Assembly (NCBI RefSeq): GCF_040939455.1
Contig: NC_134109.1
Span: forward strand, 56,820,001 to 56,884,000
Source: Microcebus murinus
Taxonomy: Eukaryota > Chordata > Mammalia > Primates > Cheirogaleidae
DNA length: 64,000 nucleotides
Direction of reading: 5' to 3'
Positions 1-10,600 of the stretch are shown here, one piece after another (within the stretch, counting starts at the first letter, position 1; every line of letters begins with the position of its first letter). A program made the position numbers and the translations under genes. Below the pieces are notes generated by a model. It worked only from the letters and a program-made list of their open reading frames with translations. It did not search any database and had not been told where the DNA came from.

Positions 1-485
1 CATTCTTAACTGAAACTTATTGCCCATCAATTATTAATATTAATAGTACTCCCATTATCCCCTTTCCCAGCCCCAGAAAACCACATTTCACTCTTCAATT
101 TTATGAATATGACTATTTTAGATACCTCCTATAAGTGGAAATATGCAGGATTTATCCTTCTGTAACTTGCTTATTTCACTTAACATAATGTCCCCCAAGG
201 TTTATCCATATTGTTACGTGTTGCAGAATTTCCTTTTTTTTTCTTTTGAAGACTGAATAGTATTTTGCTATATGTATACACCACATTTTTTTCTTTACTT
301 ATCTTTTGATGGACATTTAGGTTGTTTCCACATCTTGGCTATTGTGAATAGTGCTGCAATGAACATAGGATTACTAATCATTCTTTGAGATCCTTATTTC
401 AATGCCTTTGAATAAATATACTTTATTTAGATAAGAAGTAGGATTGCTGGATTATACGATAATTTTATTTTTAATTTTTGGATTT
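1..485 (-). repeat. L1 (L1MA/MB-like) 3' end, antisense
   Basis: Read on the minus strand this is the end of an old L1 LINE: the region ending in the 'Cat tcaGcc' block and the phrases for 'lightly changed tccatcgatgg' and 'tgattccacttatatgagg'. On the plus strand one sees their complements, such as TTGGCTATTGTGAATAGTGCTGC and GATACCTCCTATAAGTGGAA. The copy runs off the left edge of the window. Many substitutions and no reading frame show that it is long dead. The subfamily name is from memory of L1M 3' ends and is not certain. Confidence 0.85.
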
Positions 486-1685
486 TATTCTAAGTGAATG
501 AAAATACAATGGAGCATTTTAAGCTATGGAATTACATGATCTAATTTATGGTATTAAAAAAATTACCTAACTATATGGGGAATAGGTTTGGGGCTTGGAG
601 GATCAACGCCCGCATGAGGTGATGTACGCTGTGTAGGAAAAGAAAGTGTCGTTTGGCCTCTGGAATGTGGCCCAGAGCTCCTGACACCTAAATGGGTCAT
701 TAGAATCAAGTTGGTTAAATAACTGATGGCTGAGTGGGGTGACATTAAACTGTCATTTTATATATTAATGTTAACACTATTTAGTGCTTAGTTCAGGGAA
801 ATAGAAAAGGTGAATTTTTATCCAACAATCTCCCCAAAACAATTATTTTAAATGTTAATACTGGTTTCTTCAAAATTACATCCTTTATGTTCCATCCTCT
901 TTCACCCTTCAGAAGATTCATTTGAAATCTAGATTCCCAAGTCTAACTTTGCCAGGCAGCTCCACTTTGGTTCATTTCCTCCAGAATAACTGATAGACTA
1001 ATAAGTGAACTAATTTGTGTTCACTATGGCGCTAAGCACATTAGGTCTTTTGGTGAGTTTTTATCCCAGGTGGGGGCTGTTTACATAATGATTATGATAA
1101 TTTCCATGTCCTCCCTACCATAAAAGTGTTTCATAGGCCTTTGTATCTGAAGCCCCTAAAATATTTTCTTCCTATATATTTTTATATACGTCTTCTTGGA
1201 TTAGAGGAAATCTGAGCGCTGTGGTTAGTGGGCAAGTTAGAACAAACTGGCAGTCTGAGGTGTTGGTGTGCTTGGACAGTTAAAGCAGTTAAAGTCAAAG
1301 TCCCTTTGTCTTGGTAAAAGAAGGTGGGGGAAATGACTAGAAAGAAGATGATTTTCATCGGATAATATAGTTCACATTTTCAATGATTTCTGTAAGCATC
1401 AGCTGCAAGTTAACGCCATCTTTACCTCACTAGCTGTTCCCAAGTTACTGCCACGTCACCAACAGCAAAAAAGTGCCTGTAAAATAGAAAAGCATAGAAA
1501 CAAACAGAAATTAGAGCCTGTGCTGACTGCCCCAGCAGCTCCCCTAGAAAAAGAGTAGTGCAATGGCAGAGCACTCCTGAATGACTAGAAATAACTTGGA
1601 GATAAGCTCTACAGGTGGGAGAGTGACTTCCAGTCATTCACAGTCCTGAAACCACCCACAAGTTCGATTCACTCTACTTGGTCAA
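486..1685. other. Intergenic DNA, nothing recognised
   Basis: AT-rich sequence without a recognisable gene, repeat boundary or RNA gene. Reading frames here are short (60-71 residues), have no family signature and sit in sequence of ordinary noncoding composition. Confidence 0.5.
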
Positions 1686-1694
1686 CAAGGCATC

Positions 1695-2020
1695 CATGAA
1701 AGATTGGTTCCAGGACCCCCGTGGATACCAAAATCCTTAGATGCTCAAGCCCCTCATATGAAATGGTGCAGTATTTGCATATAACCTAGGCACATCCTCC
1801 CATATGCTTTAAATCATTTCTAGAATATTTACAATACCTTATAAAATGTAAATGTTATATAAATAGTTGTTATGCTGTATTGTTTCAAGAATAATGACAA
1901 GAAAAAAAGTCTATACGTGTTCAGTATGGACACAATCATCCATTTTTTCCCTGAATATTTTCAATCCACAATTGGTTGCATCCACGATGAGAAACCCACA
2001 AATTCCAAGGACGGATGATA
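1695..2020. mobile_element. Tigger-like (TcMar) nonautonomous DNA transposon relic
   Basis: The block starts near GATTGGTTCCAGGACCCCCG and ends near ATTCCAAGGACGGATGATA. This matches my memory of a short, palindromic mammalian DNA transposon of the Tigger/mariner group. Internal landmarks are TGCATATAACCTAGGCACAT and AATAATGACAAG. No transposase is present, as expected of a nonautonomous copy. The exact family name is not fixed. Confidence 0.6.
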
Positions 2021-2602
2021 TTTATCAAGTGTGTCCTGTGGTCCAGATCTCGTCCTTCAGGATAAAGATGATTTTTTTTCCTGAAAAGGACAGAAACACA
2101 ATGTAACCAAACTTCAGCAAAAAGGGCACTTATGAGTTCATATAACTCAAAACTACAGGTTAGGAAAAAATCTAGCTTTAGTCAAGACTGAACAAAAATG
2201 CTCCAGTGGCCTTTTGGGGAATCTATTCCTTGGCTCTGTTTTGTTCAATGTTGGCTTCATTCTCATGAGTATCTCTCCTTGGAGGTGAGGGGTCCCCTGG
2301 CAATTCCAGGTTCACAGCATAACAACCAAAGTGGAAACTGGCCGTCTCCTTCTCTTGGGAACAAAATTCACAAGATTGGCTCTAGTTGGAACAACATGTG
2401 CAGATCTGAACCAATGACTGACTGAAAGCTGGACAGTGACTTGTGGTGCTTGGACCAGTGGATCCTGAGTCGTGTGCCTTCCACATGGGATAAAGGCAGG
2501 TGGGTTTAGCTCCATCCAAACCACATGGGTGGGGATCGGAAGCTTACAAAGAGTGGGTTATGGTGATCCACTAAGTATTTAAATACCACTGACCATTTCA
2601 CA
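2021..2602. other. Intergenic DNA, nothing recognised
   Basis: No gene or dispersed repeat was recognised. Short open frames of 70-75 residues occur on both strands and overlap each other, which is typical of chance frames. Confidence 0.45.
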
Positions 2603-2629
2603 GGGGTGTGTGTGTGGGGGGGGGGGGTA
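2603..2629 (+). repeat. G/T low-complexity tract
   Basis: A (GT)n stretch passes directly into an uninterrupted run of about a dozen G. The G-run could fold into a quadruplex only with help from other G tracts, and none are close by. Confidence 0.85.
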
Positions 2630-2713
2630 ATGGGCATAAGAATTCAGTCTTGCCCACCTAATCTGGTTGCAGGAAGAGGATGTTTCCATAGTCCAATGAC
2701 ATAAGTGCTATAA

Positions 2714-2848
2714 TTAGGGTGACTGCACATCTTGGTTAGCCAGGACAGTCACACTTTATCCTGATGTCCCAGTTTAATTATTAACAATGTACCTCTTTAC
2801 TCTCAAAAGTGTCTTGGTTTGTACAGTATATTACATGGCCACCCTAAC
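2714..2848. mobile_element. Short DNA transposon (MITE) with terminal inverted repeats
   Basis: The left end reads TTAGGGTGACTGCACATC. The right end reads ATGGCCACCCTAAC, whose complement is GTTAGGGTGGCCAT, so the termini are inverted repeats around TTAGGGTGrC. The body carries the phrase CTCTCAAAAGTGTCTTGGTTTG. This is the layout of an old mammalian hAT-type MITE of about 135 bp (MER53-like by memory). It has no coding capacity. Confidence 0.65.
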
Positions 2849-2849
2849 A

Positions 2850-3200
2850 ATAATTGATGTGTGTTCAAATGCACATAGAAAGAAAGAGGAAGGAATGACT
2901 AACCAGAAGAGAATAGGGTGGACTGGAAAAGTGTCGAAAAGAAGATGATGCTTTAGTTGAATCTTGAAGGATGTGTTGGAAGGTTCCAAGTGGCTGAAGA
3001 TGGTAAAAGTGTTCCAAGCAGCAGGGATGGGGTAGAGATGTGAACAATCGTTTGGTGTACAGGAATTGACTGAGCATAGCTGTGGTCCAACAGCATCAAG
3101 GTGTGCAGAGGAAAGAGGTGGGGCAAAGGACAGCAAAGGTGGGCTAGGTAACCAAGGTCTAACCAAAGGGAAAAAGACACCATGTTAAAATAATTCAGCC
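2850..3200 (-). repeat. L2 LINE fragment, antisense
   Basis: On the plus strand the phrases TTGAATCTTGAAGGATG, GTGTTCCAAGCAGCAGGGA and similar are the complement of the last coding and early 3' UTR part of L2 ('...CTTCAGGTCTTTGCTCAAATG'). Overlapping minus-strand frames of 70-111 residues inside the block are shadows of this LINE and of chance, not genes. Confidence 0.65.
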
Positions 3201-4245
3201 AAGATTAGAGTCCAGAAGTAAGCCAAAGACTTCCATGATTTAGAGACATTTTAGAAAATAGAAAAGTAAAACTGCTCCTTTTATGTCTGGTCCCATGAAG
3301 CGCTCTGAAGGATGTCCAACCTGAGAAGTGAGTTTAGAAGCTTGTTTCACTTCACTGAGATTCACAACACCTGCTGCTGAAGCTGTAACCCAGACTTGCA
3401 AGATGAAAAATGTCCTCTGTCAGGCACAGATATATATTACTGGTTTCTATCATATGTCATTTGTGACTTGAGTAATCATGAACGTGAAATGAAAAAACAA
3501 GCCATTGTGTTGTATAATATGTTTTTTGCTTATCCTCCTTGTGAGATACAATATAAAAAAAGACAGATAGAAACGAATCTATCATAGGATGCCAACAGAA
3601 CTAATGCATTTGTCAAAAGAACTGGAAAACGTGTATTGTAGTTGTCCCTGCAAATTGTACCCCAGATATGCTGATTATTTTACATTGTTAGCTTCACTCA
3701 GCCAAAGGGAAGATCAGTTCTTTAGTGTTAAATTGTTATGTTTTCAGTTTGAGAGGGAAAGGGAAAGGGTGAACATGCATTCTTATTACTTATGAGAATA
3801 TAGTTTCAATTCTCTATGCCCCAATGCAATACCCTAAGATGTCAAAGTTTATTTCATATAAGGTACATCTTAAAATGAATAATGGAATCGAATGTATAAT
3901 AATTTCAAATACTTTAGGTATAATAGCTAATTATTCTCTAGAGTACCTCTGTGAGTGAGGTTAAGTATCTTTATGTAATAGAACAAAAATAAGAAAAGAG
4001 AGTTAAACTCCAGTGAAATACTATCCCTTTCTAGCTATGACAGTGGATGGAATAGATTTTGTGTTGTCAACACAACACACATTATTTGGATGTAAAGAGA
4101 ATAATTTGGCCACTAATGTGGACAATCCTTGGGGTTTGATAATGAATTTGGTGTCTCTATTATTTTGTGGTTCCATTTTACTTCTTTTCTTTCATCCTTG
4201 AAACACTCAGACTTCTTTGAAATTCATATCAGAATATACTATCCT
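3201..4245. other. Intergenic DNA, nothing recognised
   Basis: Unique-looking AT-rich DNA. Three plus-strand frames of 62-68 residues occur but show no motif, no signal peptide and no codon pattern that would argue for a gene. Confidence 0.45.
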
Positions 4246-4249
4246 TCTT

Positions 4250-5930
4250 GCAGCTGATATCTACTAACCTCCTGGCCCCTTCCTCTTATTCACAGAAGAT
4301 TTCTTTATGTGAATCTCTGTCATCTTTTCCACTACTATATCTGTTATTTTTATTGGTGACTTCAATATCCTTGTGAAAAACTCATCCAACACCTTGGCCT
4401 TAGAGTTCCTTGACCTTCCTCATCTGCAGTGTCCTTTTCTCCTACCCAAGAACAGCTACCCACTCCCACAGGTATACCCTTGACTTTGTTACCACTGGCA
4501 ACTGTACTGCTCCCCTAATTTTCTGTACCCAATTATTCAACCTTACTGCCCATCTTTCTCCTTCATTCCCACTCCAGCTATGCTTTGATCTTATCAAGTT
4601 TTTCAAATCATCAATATTTGCCCTTGTTCAATATTTATGATCTCTCCAATTTTTTTCTCCTGATTCCTGATTCAGCTGATATTTCACATTTTTAATAACA
4701 TCATTGTAACTACATACTTTAGAAAACATTTAACCCTCTCTTGCTCTTCTTTCCCTCATTTTACTTTTCCCCAAAATACTCTAACTGGGGTTATCCCACT
4801 ATTTCTTATTCCACATGGGCAGCTGAATAAGCCTGGAGGAAAGCATGAACTTCTGACTGATCTCAATTTAAACTCAGGACCACAAATCATATCTGGGCAT
4901 TGAATACCGCTTCATTGTCCTTATGTTTTTATATATGCTCATTTCTTACTCTCCAAAATGAAACCGTGTCACAATTTCGTATCTTCTCAAACTGCCAACC
5001 TCTATCCCAAGATGCCAATCTGTGCATGCATCCATTCTCTCATGTTTTCCATTACAAGAGATGATACATCCCTGTTTCTACCAGAGCCAGCACCCGGGTG
5101 CATGCTCTTCAGCCCATGCCTCTGCTAATTCAGGGTTCTCAAAAAAATTCCTTGTGTTTATCAGTTTACCCCTTTGTGCTAAATTATTCCCACTAGCATA
5201 AACACATTTCCTTGAGTTTTGTTTGTTTTTTTTTTTTTTTTTCCCAGCTTCTGCCATATTGCCCAGCTCCCTTTTGGAGAAAAACTTACCAAAAGTGTTG
5301 ACTATGTTACTATCTCCATTCTCTCCCCATTTCATTGTTTCCTTGGATAACTTCAATTGGCTGTTACCCCTCTACTCTCCTGAAACTGTGCAGCATTAGG
5401 TCAGCAACAACCTACATTCTGCCAAATTTAGTGATCACCTGACTATCTTTATCTTACTAGATTTCTCTTAGGTATTTCACACAATTGACTAACTCTTTAT
5501 AGAAACACTTTTCTCTCTTGATTGTGCTCCTTCCTCGTTATGCTCTTTCCTCATTGGCCACTTCTCATCTCCCAGCTCATCTTCTTCTGCTCAATCTCCA
5601 GTTTGTTCCTGGAATACATCATTCCCATATTAGGTCCTCAGCAGGGAAAATGCCCTTGATCTTCCTAGAGCAATCTCCTCCATGCCATTTAAGACTTACC
5701 TTAAATATTACCCCTTGGAAGGGCATTTTCTGTCTACTCAATCTTTATCTCTCAGAAACATTATTTCATAACACCTTGTTTGATCTTTATCATAGCTCAT
5801 ACTATATTTATACTTACTATATTTGTTAATTGTCTGTCTTACCTCTCTAGAATATAGATTCCATGAAAATAGGAACTTGTCTGTCTTGTTCTAGGCTCTA
5901 GGCAATTTAAAATACTTGTGTGAATGAGAA
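4250..5930 (+). repeat. Long L2 LINE relic, endonuclease to 3' end
   Basis: The segment follows the L2 order from the endonuclease domain to the 3' UTR. Near 4346-4500 the translation still shows GDFNIxV-like and THSHRYTLDFV signatures of a CR1/L2 apurinic-type endonuclease. Near 5440-5640 the reverse-transcriptase region is visible as a decayed FSLRYFTQLTNSL-type phrase. From 5690 onward come the 3' UTR phrases TTAAGACTTACC and AGAATATAGATTCCATGAAAA. Stops and gaps break the frame throughout. A poly-T run at about 5222-5242 is an internal slip or insertion. It is unusually long for L2, which mostly survives as short 3' pieces. Confidence 0.7.
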
Positions 5931-7970
5931 AAAATTCTTTGTAGATTTGGTTCTTATAAGGGCACATGACTCTTCAAATTATCATGAAAGTTGCTCTAAA
6001 TTTCATAAATTGTATAGCTAATGATTGACAGATTTTTGGTTGATTTACTCATTGGTTGAAAAATGACTAAGTTAAAAATCTACCTACTATATTTTTTCTA
6101 GATTCCTACTTTGAATTTAGTTTCCACATTGGTGTCCAAAGTTAAAAAAAAAAAAAAAGAGGCTTGTGAAATAAATAAAATATTATTGGGGAGAAGTAAT
6201 TGAAACAAGGATGCAGAATCAAGGTATTTATTTATAGAGTCATGTTATCACTAATCCTTGATTTTTAATAATATCATTTAAGTTTTTAACATACTGGATA
6301 CAATGCCGAAATATGTTTCCTAACTTGGATTAACCTTCAAATGGTGATAAAATATGATAGTAAATGGGAGCGAAGAAGTGTGACTTTTGTAAAAAATAAA
6401 TTGTTCCCAGTACCAAAAATATTTTATTATATATTACTAAAGTCTATAAGAAGTAAATTAAGTGAACTTGGGCTCATAAGCATTGGTTTTCCTTCTTTAA
6501 CACTTTTGGCCAAATAAAAAGGATTTCCCTACTTCCAAAGAGGTCTTTGCAAAATTTCTTGTATTCCACACTGTTGGTCAATGTTTACTTTTATTCTTTA
6601 ATGCAGGCCTATTGAAAACAAATGCAACACTGCATTTATTTGAGCTAGGCTTTGATGTTGAGCTACTGTGCTTTTTTACCTAGGCTAAATATTGTCCTGA
6701 TATATTAATAGAGAGTCTTTTTCATAGTCATATGTCATTTGATATTTTTTCCAAGTCATTAGTCCTCCATTTCATTCTTCTTTTCATGGCCTTAAATAAT
6801 CCAGGGAGAACCTTTGGTTTCTCGTCTGAACACTAATAAACCATTCCTTTGAAGCTGCTTCAACTATAGCTGTGCAAGCAGGTCATAATAAGGATGATGG
6901 AGATAATCATAGTTATTGCCATTGTCACCATATTAATTTCACTGGTCACGACCACAACTTCCTCAGGCCTCGGCATATTCTCTGTTACTTACAACAGTTA
7001 ATGAACTAAATGCCCAAGAAATAAAGTCCCCCGTTGCTTAGGGATCTCAAAGCACTTAGTAAATTTATTTTTATGTTGCTTGTGATAATCACATGAGATG
7101 ACTAGGAAAAGATGCAGAAAAAGAGGTTAAGTTTAAGTGTATTTTATACTCATTATTAATTTTATATAACTGATGAAGCATGAACCAAGGGAGTGTTGAA
7201 AGATGTGAAAGGAAAGCTATAGAAAATTACTGATTTAATAAGTCAGATTCTCTTGAAGAGAAGCATTTGCAAGAAGAATATCAAAGAGGAAGAATGTCAG
7301 AATAAATATTTTCTATTACCCTTGAAAATGATACCAGTAGAAGAGGGGTTGGCAACAATACTCTTGTACTTGGGAGATTTGTGGGAATGCTTCCAAAGAA
7401 CTGTGGAGGTACCAAGCCACCCTGATGATAGTTTGGTGCAATTTTAACAGCCAAAGGAGGTCCCATACTGCAAAACATACCTCTACCTCCAATACACTAA
7501 CCATAGTGCCCAAAATTCCTTCCCTAAAAATTCAATGTTTTTCTTTGTGAAGCCTTTTAAATGTTCTATTGTTGAAGTTCCCCAAATAACAGTGGAACTG
7601 CCTATGTCAGGTTTCATGGAAACTTTGTTGAAATATGGATGCCTGGGCCTCATTTTCAAGTTTCTAAAGCTGGGCATTAGGACTTGTTTTTAAGATTCCC
7701 TAGGTCTGTTTGATGTACAGCCATGTTACAGAATGATTGTTATTGCCCTTAAAAAGCCAACACACTGAGAATTGAGGAATTAATAATTTAAGTCGTTAAT
7801 AACTTATACTTTAGAAAAATTAGTTGGCATGTGAATGTGAAGTGCTTATGTGAATAAGACTCCAGAAAACCAAAAGTAGGGAGAGACTCTCAAGAGGTTA
7901 GGCAATGGCCTCAATACCAACATCCGTGATTCCAAGGCCTTTCCTTATCCTAATAAATTCATCAATTTAA
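5931..7970. other. Intergenic DNA with a poly(A) run at about 6144-6158
   Basis: No gene recognised. The A15 run at 6144-6158 has no AATAAA just upstream, so I do not call a retrocopy. Frames near 7253-7513 overlap on both strands and lack any signature. Confidence 0.45.
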
Positions 7971-7974
7971 TGTA

Positions 7975-8185
7975 ACAATATTTTTCTGAGTGCTTATAAA
8001 GCTCACCATGTGCAAGAATTTTTCTAAAAGCTTTAAAAATATTAACTTATTAATGCTCATGGCAGCCCTATGATGGAATTGCTATTATCGTCCCCATTTT
8101 ACAGATGAGGAAACTAAAGCAAAGGTGAAGAAATGAAGCCATTGACCTGAGGTCAGACAGCTAAGTAGATGAGCTCCATAGTTCC
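7975..8185 (+). repeat. MIR SINE
   Basis: Typical MIR core and 3' region: GAGTGCTTATAAAG, then CCCCATTTTACAGATGAGGA, then GAGGTCAGACAGCTAAGTAG. Orientation is plus. It is an ancient, inactive tRNA-derived SINE. Confidence 0.85.
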
Positions 8186-9482
8186 TGCTCCTAACTACTG
8201 TGTGCTGCTGCCTTTCGCTGTGTTAGATGGTGGGCTGGACACTGAGGAAATGGTCCCTGAGGAATTTATAAACTAATGGAAAACAAGCAAGCAATCAGGC
8301 TCCTGCCATCTGTGCTTCAGGAAACGAGAGCAAAAATTCTATGTCTTTCCCAAGCAAATCCTAGTTGACCTTCCACCCTCCTCACAGCTGGTCATTTTTG
8401 CAAGGACTCATCACTTGGCTTGCCACATCCTTAGCTCTTGCTCCTTCCTGTGCTTTTGTCAGAAAAATAAAAGGAAAATATGAATATATGTTCAATGTAG
8501 AGTGGAGATCGTTTTATCTCATTTGAAATGGAATGTAACTGGATGCTGGTTGTGATGATCCTACAGACGACCGCTTTGAAGAAGATGCTATCTTAGGGAA
8601 AGAATTAAGACTCTCAGAGACATCGATGCAGTCATCAATTTTATTCTTATAGATCCATCCTAGGTTTGCAAATGAGAGGGGATGCAGCTGCAGGTGAGAT
8701 AGCACTCATTTAAGAGGAATGCTTGGCAGCCCCCAGCTTTAAAGTGTCCACAGCTGTTGGAAATTGTGTTTTGCCTATTTGCCGCTTTGTTTTGTATGTT
8801 CCTTCATCTGCTTGTGGATTCCGTGAGATAATTCACTAGAGGAATTTATAAGAATATAAGTTGTTTTATAGTTTTGTGATATCAGTTTTAAATATTTGAG
8901 AAGTATTTTTTTTCTGAGTTTCTCCTCTTTCCTTGATCAAACTCTATTCTATAGAATAATTCAATGGATTGTATTTAATCGGCATTCTGATAAATAGTAT
9001 AACCTCTTAATTGGCAAGAGTGCCAGAGAAAAAGGTATAGTTTATTGCTTTCCCATTACTCTGCACTATTGCTACAGCAGAATGACTTTTACTAGTTTAA
9101 ACAGAGAGAGAAATGTCCCAACTTGTTACTAATGCCCTAAAATCTGTTTATAGTAGTTAATAGGACTGAATTAATGTTGTTCATCTAGAATTTTGCTTTT
9201 TTGTTCTCCAAGGTTTTGTCCTACTTTAATAGCCATCAAAGGGACAGTATCTGATAATAACTTTAATGTTTTCAAATTGCTTAATTCCTAATATTTAGAA
9301 CATGTTCACTGTACTCCATAAATAAAAAGGAAATGTTGTTTCTAGTTTTCAGGGTTCTTGAACTATTGCTATCTCTGTGATGGTTATGTAAATGAAAATG
9401 ATTATTAAAGTGTGTAAAAGTGCTAAAAAGACAAATATTTTGCTAACATTATTGGACAAAAATGATTTTCATTACAATTTTT
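8186..9482. other. Intergenic DNA, nothing recognised
   Basis: No gene or clear repeat. The sequence is AT-rich with no long open frame. Confidence 0.45.
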
Positions 9483-9612
9483 AAGTTAAGAGATATGAGG
9501 CATGAGTGGGCAAATAACCTGCCCATGGAGACACAGCCAAAGATTTTCAAAGCCAAGATTTCAAAACATGTATTCTGATTCCTGATCCTAGCCACTTAAT
9601 CACTCTGCTATG
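9483..9612 (+). repeat. MIR SINE, 3' part
   Basis: Phrases equivalent to the MIR tail are visible: GTTAAGAGATATGAGGCATG, then CCATGGAGACACAGCC, then TTCTGATTCCTGATCCTAGC and CACTCTGCTA. Weakly conserved, partial copy. Confidence 0.6.
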
Positions 9613-9909
9613 GTGAGGGGAGAGGTGTGCACAGGGCAGCCTTGTGTGGGCAATTCGGAGTTCTTGAAATGGGCACATTTGACTTAGTGGTGAAACTGGT
9701 GTTTCTCATAGGCAATCTGATTTGTCTCTGTGGGAAATATTATAGCTTCTTTAGTGTTTACCAATTATTTCATTTTTCTCCTTTAGGTACAGACCATGAG
9801 AGGGCTGGTACATTTGAGTTTTGGGCATTGTGATTTTGGAATCCTAAAAAAATAGTCAAACTTTCCCCATTTTTAGGTAGTTTGTAGAATGAAATCCTTG
9901 ATGCCATTT

Positions 9910-9920
9910 AAAAGGACTTT

Positions 9921-9924
<4 letters not shown>
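9910..9924 (+). repeat. Target-site duplication, left copy, of the Alu
   Basis: AAAAGGACTTTAATT here is repeated exactly at 10273-10287 and brackets the Alu. The AA/TTTT-type junction is the hallmark of L1-driven insertion. Confidence 0.95.
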
Positions 9925-9957
<33 letters not shown>

Positions 9958-10272
9958 AGACAGAGTCTCGCTTTCTTGCCTAGGCTAGAGTGAGTGCCGT
10001 GGCGTCAGCTTAGCTCACAGCAACCTCAAACTCCTGGGCTCGAGTGATCCTTCTGCCTCAGCCTCCCGGGTAGCTGGGACTACAGGCATGCACCACCATG
10101 CCCGGCTAATTTTTTATATATATATCAGTTGGCCAATTAATTTCTTTCTATTTATAGTAGAGACGGGGTCTCGCTCTTGCTCAGGCTGGTTTTGAACTCC
10201 TGACCTTGAGCAATCCGCCCGCCTCGGCCTCCCAAGAGCTAGGATTACAGGCGTGAGCCACAGCGCCCGGCC
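9925..10272 (-). mobile_element. Strepsirrhine-type dimeric Alu SINE
   Basis: A complete dimeric Alu in minus orientation: poly-T (the A-tail complement) to about 9956, right monomer, middle A-rich region, left monomer ending GGCGCTGTG-type sequence at 10272. The right monomer read on the minus strand has GCTAAGCTGACGCCACGGCA, the form typical of lemur and galago Alus rather than of apes and monkeys. The left monomer has the GCCGGGCGCTGTGGCTCACG start with box A. It is clean, with perfect target-site duplications, so the insertion is fairly young. It is 7SL-derived, moved by L1 machinery, and has no coding capacity. Confidence 0.95.
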
Positions 10273-10287
10273 AAAAGGACTTTAATT
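10273..10287 (+). repeat. Target-site duplication, right copy, of the Alu
   Basis: Exact copy of the 15 bp at 9910-9924. Confidence 0.95.
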
Positions 10288-10329
10288 GATAGGATAGAAG
10301 GATCATGGTTCTTGGAGTCCAATGGGTCT

Positions 10330-10388
10330 GGGTTCCCCGGGTTCCCCATCCTGGTTCTACCACCTACTGGCTTTAACATGCTGGACAA

Positions 10389-10463
<75 letters not shown>

Positions 10464-10600
10464 TGCTTGTAAGAGAAATAAAGATTTCTAGTTCGTAGGA
10501 ATCTTGGGGAAGACTAAATGAGATAACATGTAAAGCAGCTAGCAAAATGTGTCACTTGCAAAGTAGGTACTAAGTCAATGTTACTTTTCTTCTCTGCCTA
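10330..10600 (-). repeat. MIR SINE split by a (CT)n microsatellite
   Basis: Left of the microsatellite is GGTTCTACCACCTACTGGCT, the complement of the MIR tail. Right of it is AGACTAAATGAGATAACATG followed by a run equivalent to AAGTGCTCAATAAATGTTA. Both arms are MIR in minus orientation and join across the CT tract at the place where MIR has ACCTCTCTGAG. Confidence 0.85.
10391..10462 (+). repeat. (CT)n microsatellite, about 36 units
   Basis: An uninterrupted CT tract of about 71 bp. It gives the arginine-glutamate repeat frame on the minus strand, which is an artefact and not a gene. Length is likely polymorphic. Confidence 0.98.

Noticed and set aside
10357..10545. Minus-strand frame with a long Arg-Glu repeat
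   Set aside because: Translation of the (CT)n microsatellite.
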